A stretch of DNA of 40,314 nucleotides, taken from positions 1-40,314 of the forward strand of contig NZ_QWKI01000132.1 in NCBI RefSeq assembly GCF_009911645.1, given 5' to 3'. The translations under genes and the position numbers were made by a program. The stretch comes from Pseudoflavonifractor sp. 60 (GTDB taxonomy: Bacteria; Bacillota; Clostridia; Oscillospirales; Oscillospiraceae). Shown piece after piece: positions 24,634 through 33,712 of this stretch. The notes under the pieces are model-generated. The model had not been told where the DNA came from. It searched no databases and was given only the letters and a program-made list of their open reading frames with translations. Within the stretch, counting starts at the first letter, position 1, and each line of letters begins with the position of its first letter.

Positions 24634-24993
24634 CTATTGATTTGTCTGAGTGAACTTGAACCCATGCAATCCACATCAAGGGAAAAAAGCGGGTGAATTG
24701 GTATGTTTGGTTGATTGCTCCAGCTGTGGTACACAGATCTATGAAAATGGAGTATACAAAAGTGAAGTAGCTACTATACATCTGCATTCAGGGAGCTTGG
24801 GGGATGAGGCAGGCTTTTGATGGAGACACATATGGTTTTGAGGTACATAGTTTACTATTGTATTTTAGCCTAAATCAATCAATCTGTCAACGGCAAAACT
24901 GCCGACTATCCAGGAAAAATGACCAAGTATCCCAAAAGGCTGGACACAGCGCCAGAGAGCGGTTATACTTGGAACCAGGGAGGAGGAGGGCCT
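24634..24993. other. Gene-poor stretch upstream of the LytTR gene
   Basis: This AT-richer stretch contains no convincing gene. One open run on the plus strand (about 24690-24822) encodes a short peptide with a CSSCGTQIYENG knuckle reminiscent of a zinc ribbon, but it has no clear start and is likely a remnant. I could not place a convincing promoter for the LytTR operon. Confidence 0.4.
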
Positions 24994-25461
24994 ATGGAGG
25001 TAGAAATACGGCTGGAACCCCACCGGCAGGAGCCAAAAGTGGTGATTTTAGCTGGTGAGGAAAGCGAAGAACTGCTTCGGCTGGCGGAGAGCCTGCGTTC
25101 TTTGGCAATGGGCCCCATCCCAGTGAATCGGGGGGAGGAGAAGCTGCTCCTGCCCCAAGGGGAGTTCCTCCGATTCTACACCGACGGCAAAGGGGTGTCC
25201 GCGCAGACGGCACAGGAGGTCTACGGGGTCCACCTGCGGCTGTATGAGCTGGAGGAGCGTCTGGACCAGACCGGATTTGTCCGCATTTCCAACAGCGAAA
25301 TCATTAACCTGGACCGGGTTACGGCGGTGGACCTGTCGCTGTCGGGCACCATCTGTATGACGCTGGATGGCGCAGTAAAGTCCTACGTGTCCCGACGATA
25401 CGTAAAAAAAATCAAGGAGACGCTGAATCTGGGGAGGAGGAGTCAGAATGAGAAGAGATAA
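24994..25461 (+). CDS. LytTR-family DNA-binding regulator
   Basis: 155 residues from the ATG at 24994, set by GGAGGAGGGCCT; the frame is open 25 codons further upstream but without a ribosome binding site. There is no receiver domain. The C-terminal half is a LytTR domain: FVRISNSEIINLDRVTAVDL, then a beta-rich segment ending SRRYVKKIKETL. Stand-alone LytTR proteins of this size are typically encoded with a DUF3021 membrane protein that controls them, and the next gene fits that. It overlaps the following gene by 14 bases. Likely an autoregulatory module acting on its own operon; the signal is unknown. Confidence 0.85.
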   Translation: MEVEIRLEPHRQEPKVVILAGEESEELLRLAESLRSLAMGPIPVNRGEEKLLLPQGEFLRFYTDGKGVSAQTAQEVYGVHLRLYELEERLDQTGFVRISNSEIINLDRVTAVDLSLSGTICMTLDGAVKSYVSRRYVKKIKETLNLGRRSQNEKR

Positions 25462-26233
25462 AAGGGTCTGGCTGGTCCGGGTCCTGGCTGGAGGCGTTTT
25501 AGGTGTGTTGGCGGGAGCCCTGTTTTTCTTCTATACAGAGGGGAGTCAGGAGATGTCTCCTGCGGTGTATGGCCTGTGTGCTGCACTGGGCGGAGCTGCG
25601 GGGATAGCCACGCTGCCCTTTGCTGACGATGGCAGGTCCCTGCTGCTCCACTCCGGGATCCACTTTGCGGTGACCTCCTTCCTGTTCCTTCTGCTGGCGG
25701 CTCAACTCTGGTCCTGGGAGGACTGGAAGGTGCTGTTGGTACTGGAAGGGATGCTGGCTCTGTTGTACGCTCTGGTCTGGCTTGGGAGATGGATTGGCTG
25801 GTACATGGAGGTGGTACAGCTGCGCACACTGCTGGGATTGGACGCCGGGCCATCCCCCCTGAAGTGGCGGGAGACCTTGCCCTATCTGCCCTTTGTTCTG
25901 CTGCTGTGCGACTGTCTGCCCTTATTGCTGTACTGGATGGATGATAGGGTTAATCAGGGCAGCTTTATTTATATCCCAGTCCTGTCTGGGATGCTTTTGC
26001 CCTTTATGCTTCTGCCTGTGGGCGGCTTCTTCGCCGGACTGTCCCTGGGCAAGCGGCAGGGGGTGTGCCCGCTGTATCCGGCGGCCTGTTTGGTGTGTTA
26101 TTTGCCCATGCTGTATGTAACATCCTCAGCCCGTCTGTTCCACTGTTTTATGGCGGCTGTTCCCGCGCTGACGGGGAATGTGCTGGGTTGGATGTACCGG
26201 CGAGCGGTGCCCAAAAGGAGGACAAGCAGATGA
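25448..26233 (+). CDS. Polytopic membrane protein, DUF3021-like N-terminus
   Basis: 261 residues from the ATG at 25448 (GGAGGAGGAGTCAGA). About eight hydrophobic segments are visible. The first four (VLAGGVLGVLAGALFFF, the PAVYGLCAALGGAAGI region, HFAVTSFLFLLLAAQLW and VLEGMLALLYALVWLGRW) resemble the four-helix DUF3021 proteins partnered with LytTR regulators; the rest is an extension. It probably holds or controls the LytTR protein at the membrane. The stop overlaps the next ATG (ATGA). Confidence 0.75.
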   Translation: MRRDKRVWLVRVLAGGVLGVLAGALFFFYTEGSQEMSPAVYGLCAALGGAAGIATLPFADDGRSLLLHSGIHFAVTSFLFLLLAAQLWSWEDWKVLLVLEGMLALLYALVWLGRWIGWYMEVVQLRTLLGLDAGPSPLKWRETLPYLPFVLLLCDCLPLLLYWMDDRVNQGSFIYIPVLSGMLLPFMLLPVGGFFAGLSLGKRQGVCPLYPAACLVCYLPMLYVTSSARLFHCFMAAVPALTGNVLGWMYRRAVPKRRTSR

Positions 26234-26742
26234 GAGAAAAAATATTGGAGCGGGCGTTCCAGGGCTGGGGATTGCTGAAGCGATTTGGGATCAGTTCTCT
26301 GTGGCTGGCGGCGGTGCAGACCCTGTCCTGCCTGGCCTGTGCCGTGGTGGTGAACGGTCTGTTTTCCAGAGATTTCCAGTGGGAGTGGCTGGTCTACGTA
26401 TTGGGATTAGCGATGCCCGTGCTGTGGGGGATAGGAGGGCGCGCTCTGCCCGACAAATTCCGTCCCAGAGGCAGTTGGGAAATCTGGAGCTTTCTGCTGT
26501 TGTGGACATTTCTCCCTGGCATTCTCTGCTGCTGGGCCGACCTGGGAGGGGCGGATATTCTGTGGGTTGTCCTGTATCCTCAGATGATGGCCCGAATGGC
26601 CTGGTTCTACCCCCTGTTCGACGGTCCGCAGCCCGCTCATGTGCTCAACAATCTCCAGCCCCTGGCGGCGGCTGGGACCCATGTGCTGATGATGGCTGGC
26701 TTTTCCATTGGGATGTGTGCAAGGAGGAAGAAAAAGAAATAA
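26230..26742 (+). CDS. Membrane protein of the LytTR operon
   Basis: 170 residues from the ATG at 26230, coupled to the preceding gene by ATGA overlap. About four to five hydrophobic segments are visible (WLAAVQTLSCLACAVVVNGLF, LVYVLGLAMPVLWGIGG, WSFLLLWTFLPGILCCW and a C-terminal HVLMMAGFSIGMC) before a Lys/Arg tail. I do not recognise the family. Its position as third gene of a LytTR/DUF3021-type operon suggests it belongs to the same envelope-related module. Confidence 0.7.
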   Translation: MREKILERAFQGWGLLKRFGISSLWLAAVQTLSCLACAVVVNGLFSRDFQWEWLVYVLGLAMPVLWGIGGRALPDKFRPRGSWEIWSFLLLWTFLPGILCCWADLGGADILWVVLYPQMMARMAWFYPLFDGPQPAHVLNNLQPLAAAGTHVLMMAGFSIGMCARRKKKK

Positions 26743-26866
26743 TGCCTTATGATGGACTTTTGGACGGGGCCTGAAATGGTCCTCTGGGCGGTTGTTGTAC
26801 AAATAAAGTGAGTATTTCCTGTTTATTGCAGTATGTCAGAGAATGAAAAAGGAGGCTAAACAGCCA

Positions 26867-26895
26867 GCGCCCCGCCTGACGGCGGGGCGCATTTG
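26867..26895 (+). terminator. Terminator between convergent LytTR and ABC operons
   Basis: Ten-base perfect stem GCGCCCCGCC/GGCGGGGCGC with loop TGAC, followed by ATTTGTTATT on the plus strand. It lies between convergent operons; no good T-run is present on the other strand. Confidence 0.75.
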
Positions 26896-26898
26896 TTA

Positions 26899-29064
26899 TT
26901 AAGAGAGCTGGAACTGTCCAGTATAGAGGCGGTAGTAGCGGCCCCGCTGCTCCAACAGCTCCTCGTGGCTGCCTTTTTCCTCGATTTCGCCATGCTCAAT
27001 GACCACAATGCAGTTGGAGTTGCGCACGGTGGACAGGCGGTGAGCAATGACGAAGACGGTCCGCCCCTCCATAAGGGCGTCCATGCCCTGCTGGATGAGA
27101 GCCTCGGTGCGAGTGTCGATGGAGGAGGTAGCCTCGTCCAGGATCATCACCGGCGGGTCAGCCACGGCGGCCCTTGCGATGGCCAACAGCTGCCGCTGGC
27201 CCTGGGACAGGTTGGCCCCGTCGCCGGTGACCATGGTCTGATATCCCTCTGGCAGGCGGCGGATGAAGGAGTGGGCATTGGCGCTTTTAGCGGCAGTAAT
27301 ACACTCCTCGTCCGTAGCGTCCAGACGGCCATAGCGGATGTTGTCCATAATGGTGCCGGTGAACAGGTGGGTATCCTGGAGAACAGCTCCCAGGGACCGG
27401 CGCAGGTCGTCCTTGCGGATGGCGGTAACATTGATACCGTCGTAGGTAATCATGCCGCCTTCAATCTCATAGAAGCGGTTAATGAGGTTGGTAATGGTGG
27501 TTTTGCCCGCCCCGGTGGAGCCTACAAAGGCGATTTTCTGCCCCGGGTCGGCATAGACAGAGACATCCTTTAGGATTCGCTTGCCGGGAACATAGGAGAA
27601 ATCCACGTGACTGAACCGTACTGCTCCCTTCAGCTCTGTGAGGCAGAAATCCTCGCCGGGGACATTGCGTACCGTGCCCCGGATCAGGTGAAGGGAATTG
27701 CTCCCGTCGGCTCCAGGGTATTTCCAGGCCCAGCCGTGGCCCGCCAGGGTTAACATATCCTGGACTTGGGTGAGGGAGCCGTCTCCATTTACCAGGACCC
27801 AGATGCCCTCGGAGGAGTCAACATTAGGGGGGAGGAGTATCAGACTGCCGTTTTTCTGCTCTGCCTGGCCCAGCTCGGTAAGAGTGTCGTCCGCCCCCAC
27901 CAGCACAGGGATCAGAGCCATACCGTTGCCCCGGGGAACCTTCCAGGCCCAGGTGCGGGGCCGTCCGGCGCCGGTGAAGGGGGAGAGGGTCCCGTTGGCG
28001 TCCTTCTCCGCAGGGACCAGGGTTATAGAGCCCTGATCCACCTCAGCGGCAGTGTCCATCACCTCAAAGATACGCTCCGCTCCCGCCATAGCGGACAGCA
28101 GGGTTGTCATCTGCTGAGAAATCTGATTCAGAGGCTGGCCCACCTGTTTGGAGTAGTTGAGGTAGACCACCAGTCCGCCCAGGTCGAAGCCCTGGAGGAC
28201 GGACAGCAGTCCGCCAAAGGCGGCAGTGAGGGCGTAGCTGATGTTCATCAGGTTGCCCGCCATAGGCATAATCATGGTAGAGTAGAAGTTGGCCTTCTGA
28301 GCGGCGTCCCGATAGGTGTTGTTCAGATTCCGGAACTTCTCCTTGGCCTCCTCCTCGTGGGTAAAGGCCTTTACCACTTTTAATCCTTCAATGACCTCCT
28401 GAATTTCTCCGTTGACCGCGCCCAGAGCCTTCTGCTGTTTCTGATAGAACCGGCGGCTGCGGCCCCCCAGCTTTTGAAAGAGGGTCATGGTGAGCGCCAG
28501 AATTACCAGAGTGACCAGAAACAGCTGCCAGTTGATGACCAGCATCAGTGCCACCAGCCCTGTGAACATCAGGCAGCTGGACAGCAGGGAGACTACGCTC
28601 TGCTGGAGCGCCATCTGCACGTTGTCCGCGTCATTGGTGAAGCGGCTCATCAGCTCGCCGTGGGGGTGCTGGTCGAAGTAGGAGAGGGGCAGCCTCTGAA
28701 GGCTGTCGAACAGGTCCTTGCGCAGCTTGTTGACCCCCCGCTCTGCCAGCTGGACCATAATAGCAGATTGGACATAGGTGGCTGCCGCGCCGCAGAGATA
28801 GATTCCCGTCAGCAGGGCGATGAGGGCCACCAGACCGGTGAGCTTTTCCTCAAAGGTCTTGTTTGGGGCGGTAATCAGATTGGTAATATCCCGCACCATA
28901 TACGACCCGCCCAGGTTGGTGGCCACCGACACCAGCAGACACAGCAACACAAGCAGCAGGGGCAGCTTGCTGCGGGTGAGGTAGCCCACCAGCCGCACCA
29001 CAGTCTTTTTTATGTTCTTGGGTTTGACCGCTCCGGCCTTGAAGGCTTGATTGGGTCCTGGCAT
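26899..29064 (-). CDS. ABC exporter half-transporter, catalytically canonical subunit with inserted WAWK domain
   Basis: 721 residues. The N-terminal ABC transmembrane domain has six helices (about 30-340). The nucleotide-binding domain carries Walker A GSTGAGKTT, Q-loop VLQDTHLF, signature NLSQGQRQ (LSQGQ rather than LSGGQ), Walker B MILDEATSSID and switch IAHRLST. Between them is an insertion of about 125 residues (345-470) absent from ordinary exporters, with two WAWK-x-P motifs near 373 and 444. The start overlaps the stop of the partner (TAATG). With the 577-residue partner it forms a heterodimeric multidrug-type exporter in which this subunit holds the intact Glu and His catalytic residues. 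Confidence 0.9.
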   Translation of the reverse strand: MPGPNQAFKAGAVKPKNIKKTVVRLVGYLTRSKLPLLLVLLCLLVSVATNLGGSYMVRDITNLITAPNKTFEEKLTGLVALIALLTGIYLCGAAATYVQSAIMVQLAERGVNKLRKDLFDSLQRLPLSYFDQHPHGELMSRFTNDADNVQMALQQSVVSLLSSCLMFTGLVALMLVINWQLFLVTLVILALTMTLFQKLGGRSRRFYQKQQKALGAVNGEIQEVIEGLKVVKAFTHEEEAKEKFRNLNNTYRDAAQKANFYSTMIMPMAGNLMNISYALTAAFGGLLSVLQGFDLGGLVVYLNYSKQVGQPLNQISQQMTTLLSAMAGAERIFEVMDTAAEVDQGSITLVPAEKDANGTLSPFTGAGRPRTWAWKVPRGNGMALIPVLVGADDTLTELGQAEQKNGSLILLPPNVDSSEGIWVLVNGDGSLTQVQDMLTLAGHGWAWKYPGADGSNSLHLIRGTVRNVPGEDFCLTELKGAVRFSHVDFSYVPGKRILKDVSVYADPGQKIAFVGSTGAGKTTITNLINRFYEIEGGMITYDGINVTAIRKDDLRRSLGAVLQDTHLFTGTIMDNIRYGRLDATDEECITAAKSANAHSFIRRLPEGYQTMVTGDGANLSQGQRQLLAIARAAVADPPVMILDEATSSIDTRTEALIQQGMDALMEGRTVFVIAHRLSTVRNSNCIVVIEHGEIEEKGSHEELLEQRGRYYRLYTGQFQLS

Positions 29065-30797
29065 TATTCACCCACCCCCTCTTGCTGAGATTGATAAATT
29101 TCCTGGTAAATTTTGTTGTGAGCCAGCAGATCGTCGTGGGTTCCTCTGCCAGCGATGTGGTCGTCGTCCAGTATAAGGATCTCGTCGGCGTACTGCACCG
29201 AGGAAATGCGCTGGGCTATGATAATGACGGTGGTGTCCTTGAGGTTTTTGTGGAAGGACTCCCGGATTGCCGCCTCTGTGGCCGAGTCCACTGCGGAGGT
29301 GGAGTCATCCAGAATGAGGATGGCTGGCTTGCGCAGCATGGCCCGGGCAATGCAAAGCCGCTGCTTCTGCCCGCCGGAGACGTTGGTGCCCCCCTGAGTC
29401 AGCTGGGTATCAAAGCTCTGGGGCAGGCCCATGATGAAGTCGTAAGCCTGAGCGTCCTTGGCCGCCTGGATCATTTCCTCCTCCGTGGCGTCAGGGCGGC
29501 CCCACATCAGGTTTTCCCGGATAGTACCGGTAAACAAAACGTTGGTTTGGAGCACCATGCCAATACGGCCCCGCAGCTCCTCCAGGGGGTAGTCCCGTAC
29601 ATCCACGCCGTCCACCAGAACAGCTCCGCCGGTGACGTCGTAGAACCGGGGAATCAGGTTGACTAGGGAGGACTTTCCTGTGCCGGTGCCCCCCACAATA
29701 GCCACAAACTGTCCCGGCTTCACAGAGAAGTTGATGTGAGAGAGTACATCGTCCCCGGTGCCGCCGGTGGCGTATTTAAAGGAGACATCCTGAAATTCCA
29801 CACGGCCCTGGGGGGCGGGGAGGGAGGAGGTCTCCTCCCGATCCTGGACAGAGGGAACGGCGTTGAGTACCTCATTAATGCGCCGGGCGCAGGCCTGGGC
29901 GCGGGAGAGCTGGAGCAGTGTCATAGCGACCATCATCACACTCATCAGCACCTGCATGATATAGGACAGGAAAGCGTTCAGGTCGCCAAGGTCGAAGGTG
30001 AGGCCCATGACCATACGCCCTCCGAAGTAGAGCACCGCCAAGGTGGCCCCGTTCATACAGAGCATCATAATGGGCATCATGGCGATGACCCGCATTCCCA
30101 CGGTCAGGCCGGCGTTCATCAGCTCGTCGCTGGAGTGGTTGAACTTCTGCCGCTCGTGCTCCTCCCGGACGAAGGCCTTTACAACCCGGATGGCCACCAG
30201 ATTCTCCTGGAGTACGTTGTTTAGCCCGTCAATCTTCTTCTGCATCACCTCAAAGAGCTTGGAGCAGACCTTCATAAGGACGGAAATCGCCAGAACCATC
30301 AGCGGGATAATCACCAGCATAATCACTGCCAGCCGTGCGTTGAGCTTCAGGCTGATGATGAGTGCGACAATGAGCATCATCGGGGCTCGAATCAGCATCC
30401 GCAGGCCCATAGCCAGCATCATGGTCATGGCGTTGACGTCATTGGTCATTCGGGTGATGAGGGAGGCGGAGGAGAAGCGATCAATATCTGCGAAGGAGAA
30501 CTCCTGTATCTTGTCAAACAGGCACTGCCGCAGATTGGCTCCGAAGCCCTGACTGGCAAATGCGGCGTATTTGGCGGCCAGCACGCCGCAGGTCATGGAC
30601 AGGGCTGACAGGGCCAGCATCACCGCCCCCAGCTTGAAGATGTAGCCTGTGTCCTTTGAGGGAATGGCCACGTCTACAATCTCCGCCATAACCAGGGGGA
30701 GGAGCAGCTCACAGATAACCTCCAGCACGATCAGAACGGGCGACTTGATTGCGTCCTTTTTATAGCCCTCCAGATGGGTCAAAAATAGGGAAAGCAA
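29064..30797 (-). CDS. ABC exporter half-transporter, degenerate-site subunit
   Basis: 577 residues from a TTG at 30797 behind AAGGAGTGATTTTCCC, seven bases after the MarR gene. Six transmembrane helices, then a nucleotide-binding domain with GGTGTGKSS, VLQTNVLF, NVSGGQKQ and LILDDSTSAVD. The catalytic Glu after Walker B is Asp, and the switch His is Gln (IIAQRISS), so its own ATP site is degenerate. This complements the canonical partner, as in heterodimeric exporters of the BmrCD or TM287/288 type. Transcribed with the MarR regulator, so substrate-induced drug or toxin efflux is likely. Confidence 0.92.
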   Translation of the reverse strand: MLSLFLTHLEGYKKDAIKSPVLIVLEVICELLLPLVMAEIVDVAIPSKDTGYIFKLGAVMLALSALSMTCGVLAAKYAAFASQGFGANLRQCLFDKIQEFSFADIDRFSSASLITRMTNDVNAMTMMLAMGLRMLIRAPMMLIVALIISLKLNARLAVIMLVIIPLMVLAISVLMKVCSKLFEVMQKKIDGLNNVLQENLVAIRVVKAFVREEHERQKFNHSSDELMNAGLTVGMRVIAMMPIMMLCMNGATLAVLYFGGRMVMGLTFDLGDLNAFLSYIMQVLMSVMMVAMTLLQLSRAQACARRINEVLNAVPSVQDREETSSLPAPQGRVEFQDVSFKYATGGTGDDVLSHINFSVKPGQFVAIVGGTGTGKSSLVNLIPRFYDVTGGAVLVDGVDVRDYPLEELRGRIGMVLQTNVLFTGTIRENLMWGRPDATEEEMIQAAKDAQAYDFIMGLPQSFDTQLTQGGTNVSGGQKQRLCIARAMLRKPAILILDDSTSAVDSATEAAIRESFHKNLKDTTVIIIAQRISSVQYADEILILDDDHIAGRGTHDDLLAHNKIYQEIYQSQQEGVGE

Positions 30798-30804
30798 GGG
30801 AAAA

Positions 30805-31266
30805 TCACTCCTTTGGTTGGGAATTGAGAAGGTTGTTCAGCATCCGTCGCTGAAATTGGGCCAGCTGCTCCAGCTCCTCCGGAGAAAAACCGGACATCAT
30901 CTGCTCAGAGACCCGCTGGAAAGCGTTCCGACAGCCCTCCACCGCCTGGACCCCCTTGCCTGTGAGGATGACGCGATTGCGCCTGGCGTCCCACTGTCCC
31001 GGTTCCCGGCGGATGTAGCCGCTCTTCTCCAAGGATTTCAGAGAGTTGGCTACCGCAGCGGGGGAGATGTGGAGCAGCTCGGCCAAGTCTCGTTGGGCGC
31101 GGCACTGCTGATCCTGGCTGCCCTCTCCAGACTCCAGAATGGTGAGCAGCATGGGGTGTCCCACCTCCCGCAGGCCGGCGGCGTTCAGCTCCCACTGTAC
31201 CGCAGCGCGGTGAGCCTGGTTCAGCTGACGGGAAAGTAAATCCATCTCGTGAAACACATCTTTCAC
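30805..31266 (-). CDS. MarR-family transcriptional regulator
   Basis: 153 residues from a GTG at 31266 behind AAAGGAGGTTTTCTC. The winged helix is clear: QRDLAELLHISPAAVANSLKSLE, then SGYIRREP and a DARRNRVILTGKG wing. Helices at both ends form the usual dimerisation region. First gene of an operon with the two exporter subunits; it should repress its own promoter and release it on binding a ligand, probably an exporter substrate. Palindromic ATTAAC sequences overlap the region just downstream of the -10 box. Confidence 0.93.
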   Translation of the reverse strand: MKDVFHEMDLLSRQLNQAHRAAVQWELNAAGLREVGHPMLLTILESGEGSQDQQCRAQRDLAELLHISPAAVANSLKSLEKSGYIRREPGQWDARRNRVILTGKGVQAVEGCRNAFQRVSEQMMSGFSPEELEQLAQFQRRMLNNLLNSQPKE

Positions 31267-31288
31267 GAGAAAACCTCCTTTCGGTAGA

Positions 31289-31348
31289 TTATTAACCCGT
31301 TAATGATTAACGTGTTGATTATTATAGCAGAGCGGAAAACATTGTCAA
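31289..31348 (-). promoter_or_regulatory. Promoter and MarR operator candidate
   Basis: TTGACA (31348-31343), 16 nt, TATAAT (31326-31321). Just downstream are repeated TTAAC elements, including the near-palindrome GTTAATCATTAAC, as expected for a MarR-family operator that blocks the promoter. Confidence 0.75.
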
Positions 31349-31752
31349 GTGTTTTTTCGGGGATTCAAAAATTGTTTACAGTTGGGAAGGGGACCGGCCC
31401 TGGACACCAGGATAACCCTTGACGCAGTGTCAGAGTCAACCCCCTTTTTCAGAAAAAGCCGCCCAATGGGCGGCTGCTTGGAAGTAAGAGGAAAGATTAG
31501 CGTTTGCGAAACTGAGAGACGCTAAAAAATCGATGGAGTTAAGCTTCTTTTTAAGGAGAAGCAGGCCGAAGAAATGTACAAAGAGACCAATCAAGTGCTG
31601 TGACGGTCCTCTGGACTACTGCCTGAGCAGTCAGACAGCGACTGGAACGGCCAGGACACCCAACCTGGCGGGTCATTGAGAAGGGAGCCTTCCTGGACTT
31701 CAAAAAGGTGCAGGAGGTATGGCGAAGCTCCTTCCCGGCCGGGTCCCCGGCT
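31349..31752. other. Gene-free stretch with remnant coding-like sequence
   Basis: Contains the hairpin at 31457-31475 and, on the plus strand near 31640-31745, an open run encoding WRVIEKGAFLDFKKVQEVWR without start or ribosome binding site. It looks like a decayed gene fragment. No intact gene is seen. Confidence 0.4.
31452..31475 (-). terminator. Rho-independent terminator, minus strand
   Basis: AGCCGCCCA/TGGGCGGCT stem followed leftward by TTTTTCT. It probably ends transcripts of the sigma-54 regulator gene, about 275 bases after its stop. Confidence 0.6.
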
Positions 31753-33402
31753 TTAAAAGATCAATCCATATTTTCTGATGCGGTATTGCAGGCTCTGGCG
31801 GAGAATGCCCAGAGTCTTTGCGGTCTGTGAGATGTTATAACCGCAGTGCTCCAGGGCTTGGGCAATGATCTCTCGCTCGTAGTCATCCATCAGGCTTTGA
31901 AGGTCCTTCCGAGAGAAGTCGATGGTCTGGGTATTGGGTGTGGAAGCCCTGCGTTTCAGCAGATAGGGGGGCAGATGCCGCGCCTCCATCACCTCGGAGT
32001 CGGTGACATTCTGAGCGTAATCCAGCACGTGGAACAGCTCGCGTACATTACCCGGCCAGTGGTAAGCCCGCAGCAGAGCGTAAACCTCCGGCTCAATTTG
32101 GGTTACGGAGCGGACAAACTGATAGGCAGTGGCCTCCAGGTGGTAGCGGATCAGCTCCTCCAGATCCTCCAGGTGCTCCCGGAGGGGAGGGAGCTCGATC
32201 ATAACAGTGGACAGCCGGTAGAACAAGTCCCGGCGGAAAGTGTTCTCCGAGATGTTCTTGAAGGGGTCCTCATTACAGGAGGAAATGATGCGCACATCCA
32301 GCTTCAGCTCCTGATGGCCTCCCACCCGGCGGAAGGTCTTTTCCTGGAGGACCCGCAAAATTTTGGACTGCATGGCCAGACTCATAGAGTTCAGCTCGTC
32401 CAGAAACAGGGTGCCGCCAGAGGCCTCCTCAAAATAACCGGCCTTGTCCTCACTGCCGGTAAAGCTGCCTTTTTTGGTGCCGAAGAGCAGACTCTCAATC
32501 AAAGTCTCCGGGACAGCGGCGCAGTTAATTGCCAGAAATTTCCCGCCTCGGCGGCGGCTGGCCCGGTGGATGCTCTGGGCGAAAATCTCCTTCCCCGTCC
32601 CTGTCTCCCCAACCAGAAGGATGGGGCTGTCCTGAGGAGCCACCCGGCGGGCCAGCTCCACCGCCTCCCGGAGCTTGGGGCTGCTGCCAATCACATTGTC
32701 AAAGGTGTAGCCAGAAAAACTGACTTTGGGAGGCTTATTTTGAAAGGAACTGAGGGCCCGGCGGGTTGCCTCCATTTTTTTAAGATTTTTTTCCACAATC
32801 TCCGCCGTCTGTTCAAAGACCACCGCCCCCAGCAGTTCCCCTTCCCGAAAGATGGGGTAGGAGGTATTGGCCGAGGCAATGGGGACTGTACTGAACTCAC
32901 TGGTCCGAAAGCTGTCCACCCGGTCAATGACTGGGGCCTGGGTCTGGAGGGCGGTCATGGTGGTACTGATGCTCTCATCCAGGTTATACATATCCAGCAG
33001 GTGCCGTCCCTCCACACTCACCCCGCTTGGGATATGGGAGATTCCCCGGCTGGCCTTGTTAAAATAGACAGCGCAGGCGTTTTTATCATAGATCTGTACC
33101 CCGTCGGAGATCTGGTCCAGCGCCCGTGCCAGAAGATAGGGCCGGGGGTCCTTCTGTTTCAGCAGCAGCCAGCGTCCATCTTCCGGGGCTGGAAGAAATT
33201 GAAAGTGAAACGCACTCTCGTCCCAGAGAAGCTGTCCGCTGTCCTTCCCCGAAGGCAGGGCAAAGGCGGCGTCCGCCGGACGGCGGTTGGCGGCCCAGCT
33301 CTCAAAGAGGTCACGGTACAGGTCCTCTGCCTCCTTGCTGCCCCAAGCCACCGAGACAAGCCGTCCCGACTGGTCCAGTGTAAATAAGATGTCGTAGAGC
33401 AT
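31753..33402 (-). CDS. Sigma-54-dependent PAS/AAA+/Fis activator
   Basis: 549 residues from the ATG at 33402 (GGGGAGGATCGTC). A PAS-like sensor domain (about 90-205), an AAA+ domain with Walker A GETGTGKE (265-272), a loop-1 motif GSFTGS in place of GAFTGA (312-317), Walker B GGTLFLDELNSM, and an arginine finger region (FRRDLFYRLS). The C-terminus is a Fis-type helix-turn-helix (YNISQTAKTLGILRQSLQYRI). The layout is that of RocR-type activators of amino acid catabolism. It is divergent from the BCCT transporter and lyase genes, which have a matching -24/-12 promoter, so it almost certainly activates them in response to a small-molecule ligand. The GSFTGS loop keeps the Phe-Thr pair needed for sigma-54 contact. 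Confidence 0.93.
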   Translation of the reverse strand: MLYDILFTLDQSGRLVSVAWGSKEAEDLYRDLFESWAANRRPADAAFALPSGKDSGQLLWDESAFHFQFLPAPEDGRWLLLKQKDPRPYLLARALDQISDGVQIYDKNACAVYFNKASRGISHIPSGVSVEGRHLLDMYNLDESISTTMTALQTQAPVIDRVDSFRTSEFSTVPIASANTSYPIFREGELLGAVVFEQTAEIVEKNLKKMEATRRALSSFQNKPPKVSFSGYTFDNVIGSSPKLREAVELARRVAPQDSPILLVGETGTGKEIFAQSIHRASRRRGGKFLAINCAAVPETLIESLLFGTKKGSFTGSEDKAGYFEEASGGTLFLDELNSMSLAMQSKILRVLQEKTFRRVGGHQELKLDVRIISSCNEDPFKNISENTFRRDLFYRLSTVMIELPPLREHLEDLEELIRYHLEATAYQFVRSVTQIEPEVYALLRAYHWPGNVRELFHVLDYAQNVTDSEVMEARHLPPYLLKRRASTPNTQTIDFSRKDLQSLMDDYEREIIAQALEHCGYNISQTAKTLGILRQSLQYRIRKYGLIF

Positions 33403-33463
33403 GACGATCCTCCCCTTTATGTGCTGACAGTTTACCGAAAATCCTGCATATTGTCAACAGGAA

Positions 33464-33500
33464 TGCATAAATTTTTTGCATGATACAATGATTTTTTGCA
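33464..33500. promoter_or_regulatory. Candidate upstream activator sites for the sigma-54 regulator
   Basis: ATTTTTTGCA occurs twice exactly 20 bases apart (33471 and 33491), about two helical turns. The first copy also forms ATGCAT/TGCAT inverted symmetry with 33463-33468. It lies 130-165 bases upstream of the -24/-12 promoter, the usual distance for enhancer sites. Confidence 0.5.
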
Positions 33501-33630
33501 GCTATTCTATGGCATCCTGTCCAGAACAGAAGAATGCTGAACAAATATATTGGTTGATATAGATAAAACGACACAGAAGAAATTGTGCAAGTCTAATGAA
33601 GTTCCGGGATTTTAATCTCTTTTTGCCCGG

Positions 33631-33647
33631 TTGGCTTGAAATTTGCT
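33631..33647 (+). promoter_or_regulatory. Sigma-54 (-24/-12) promoter of the BCCT-lyase operon
   Basis: TTGGCTTGAAATTTGCT matches the consensus TTGGCACRNNNNTTGCW, with GG and GC at the required 12-base register. It lies about 65 bases before the transporter ATG and downstream of the divergent activator gene. Confidence 0.85.
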
Positions 33648-33712
33648 TTTAAATAAAGCAAGCTAAAAGAAAGGAGAGTATGCGGCCCTGATCGCCGCAT
33701 ACGGAGAAACAC

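Noticed and set aside
31846..33387. Plus-strand open frame of 513 codons opposite the sigma-54 activator
   Set aside because: The activator on the other strand has every expected motif; the mirror frame has none and no ribosome binding site.
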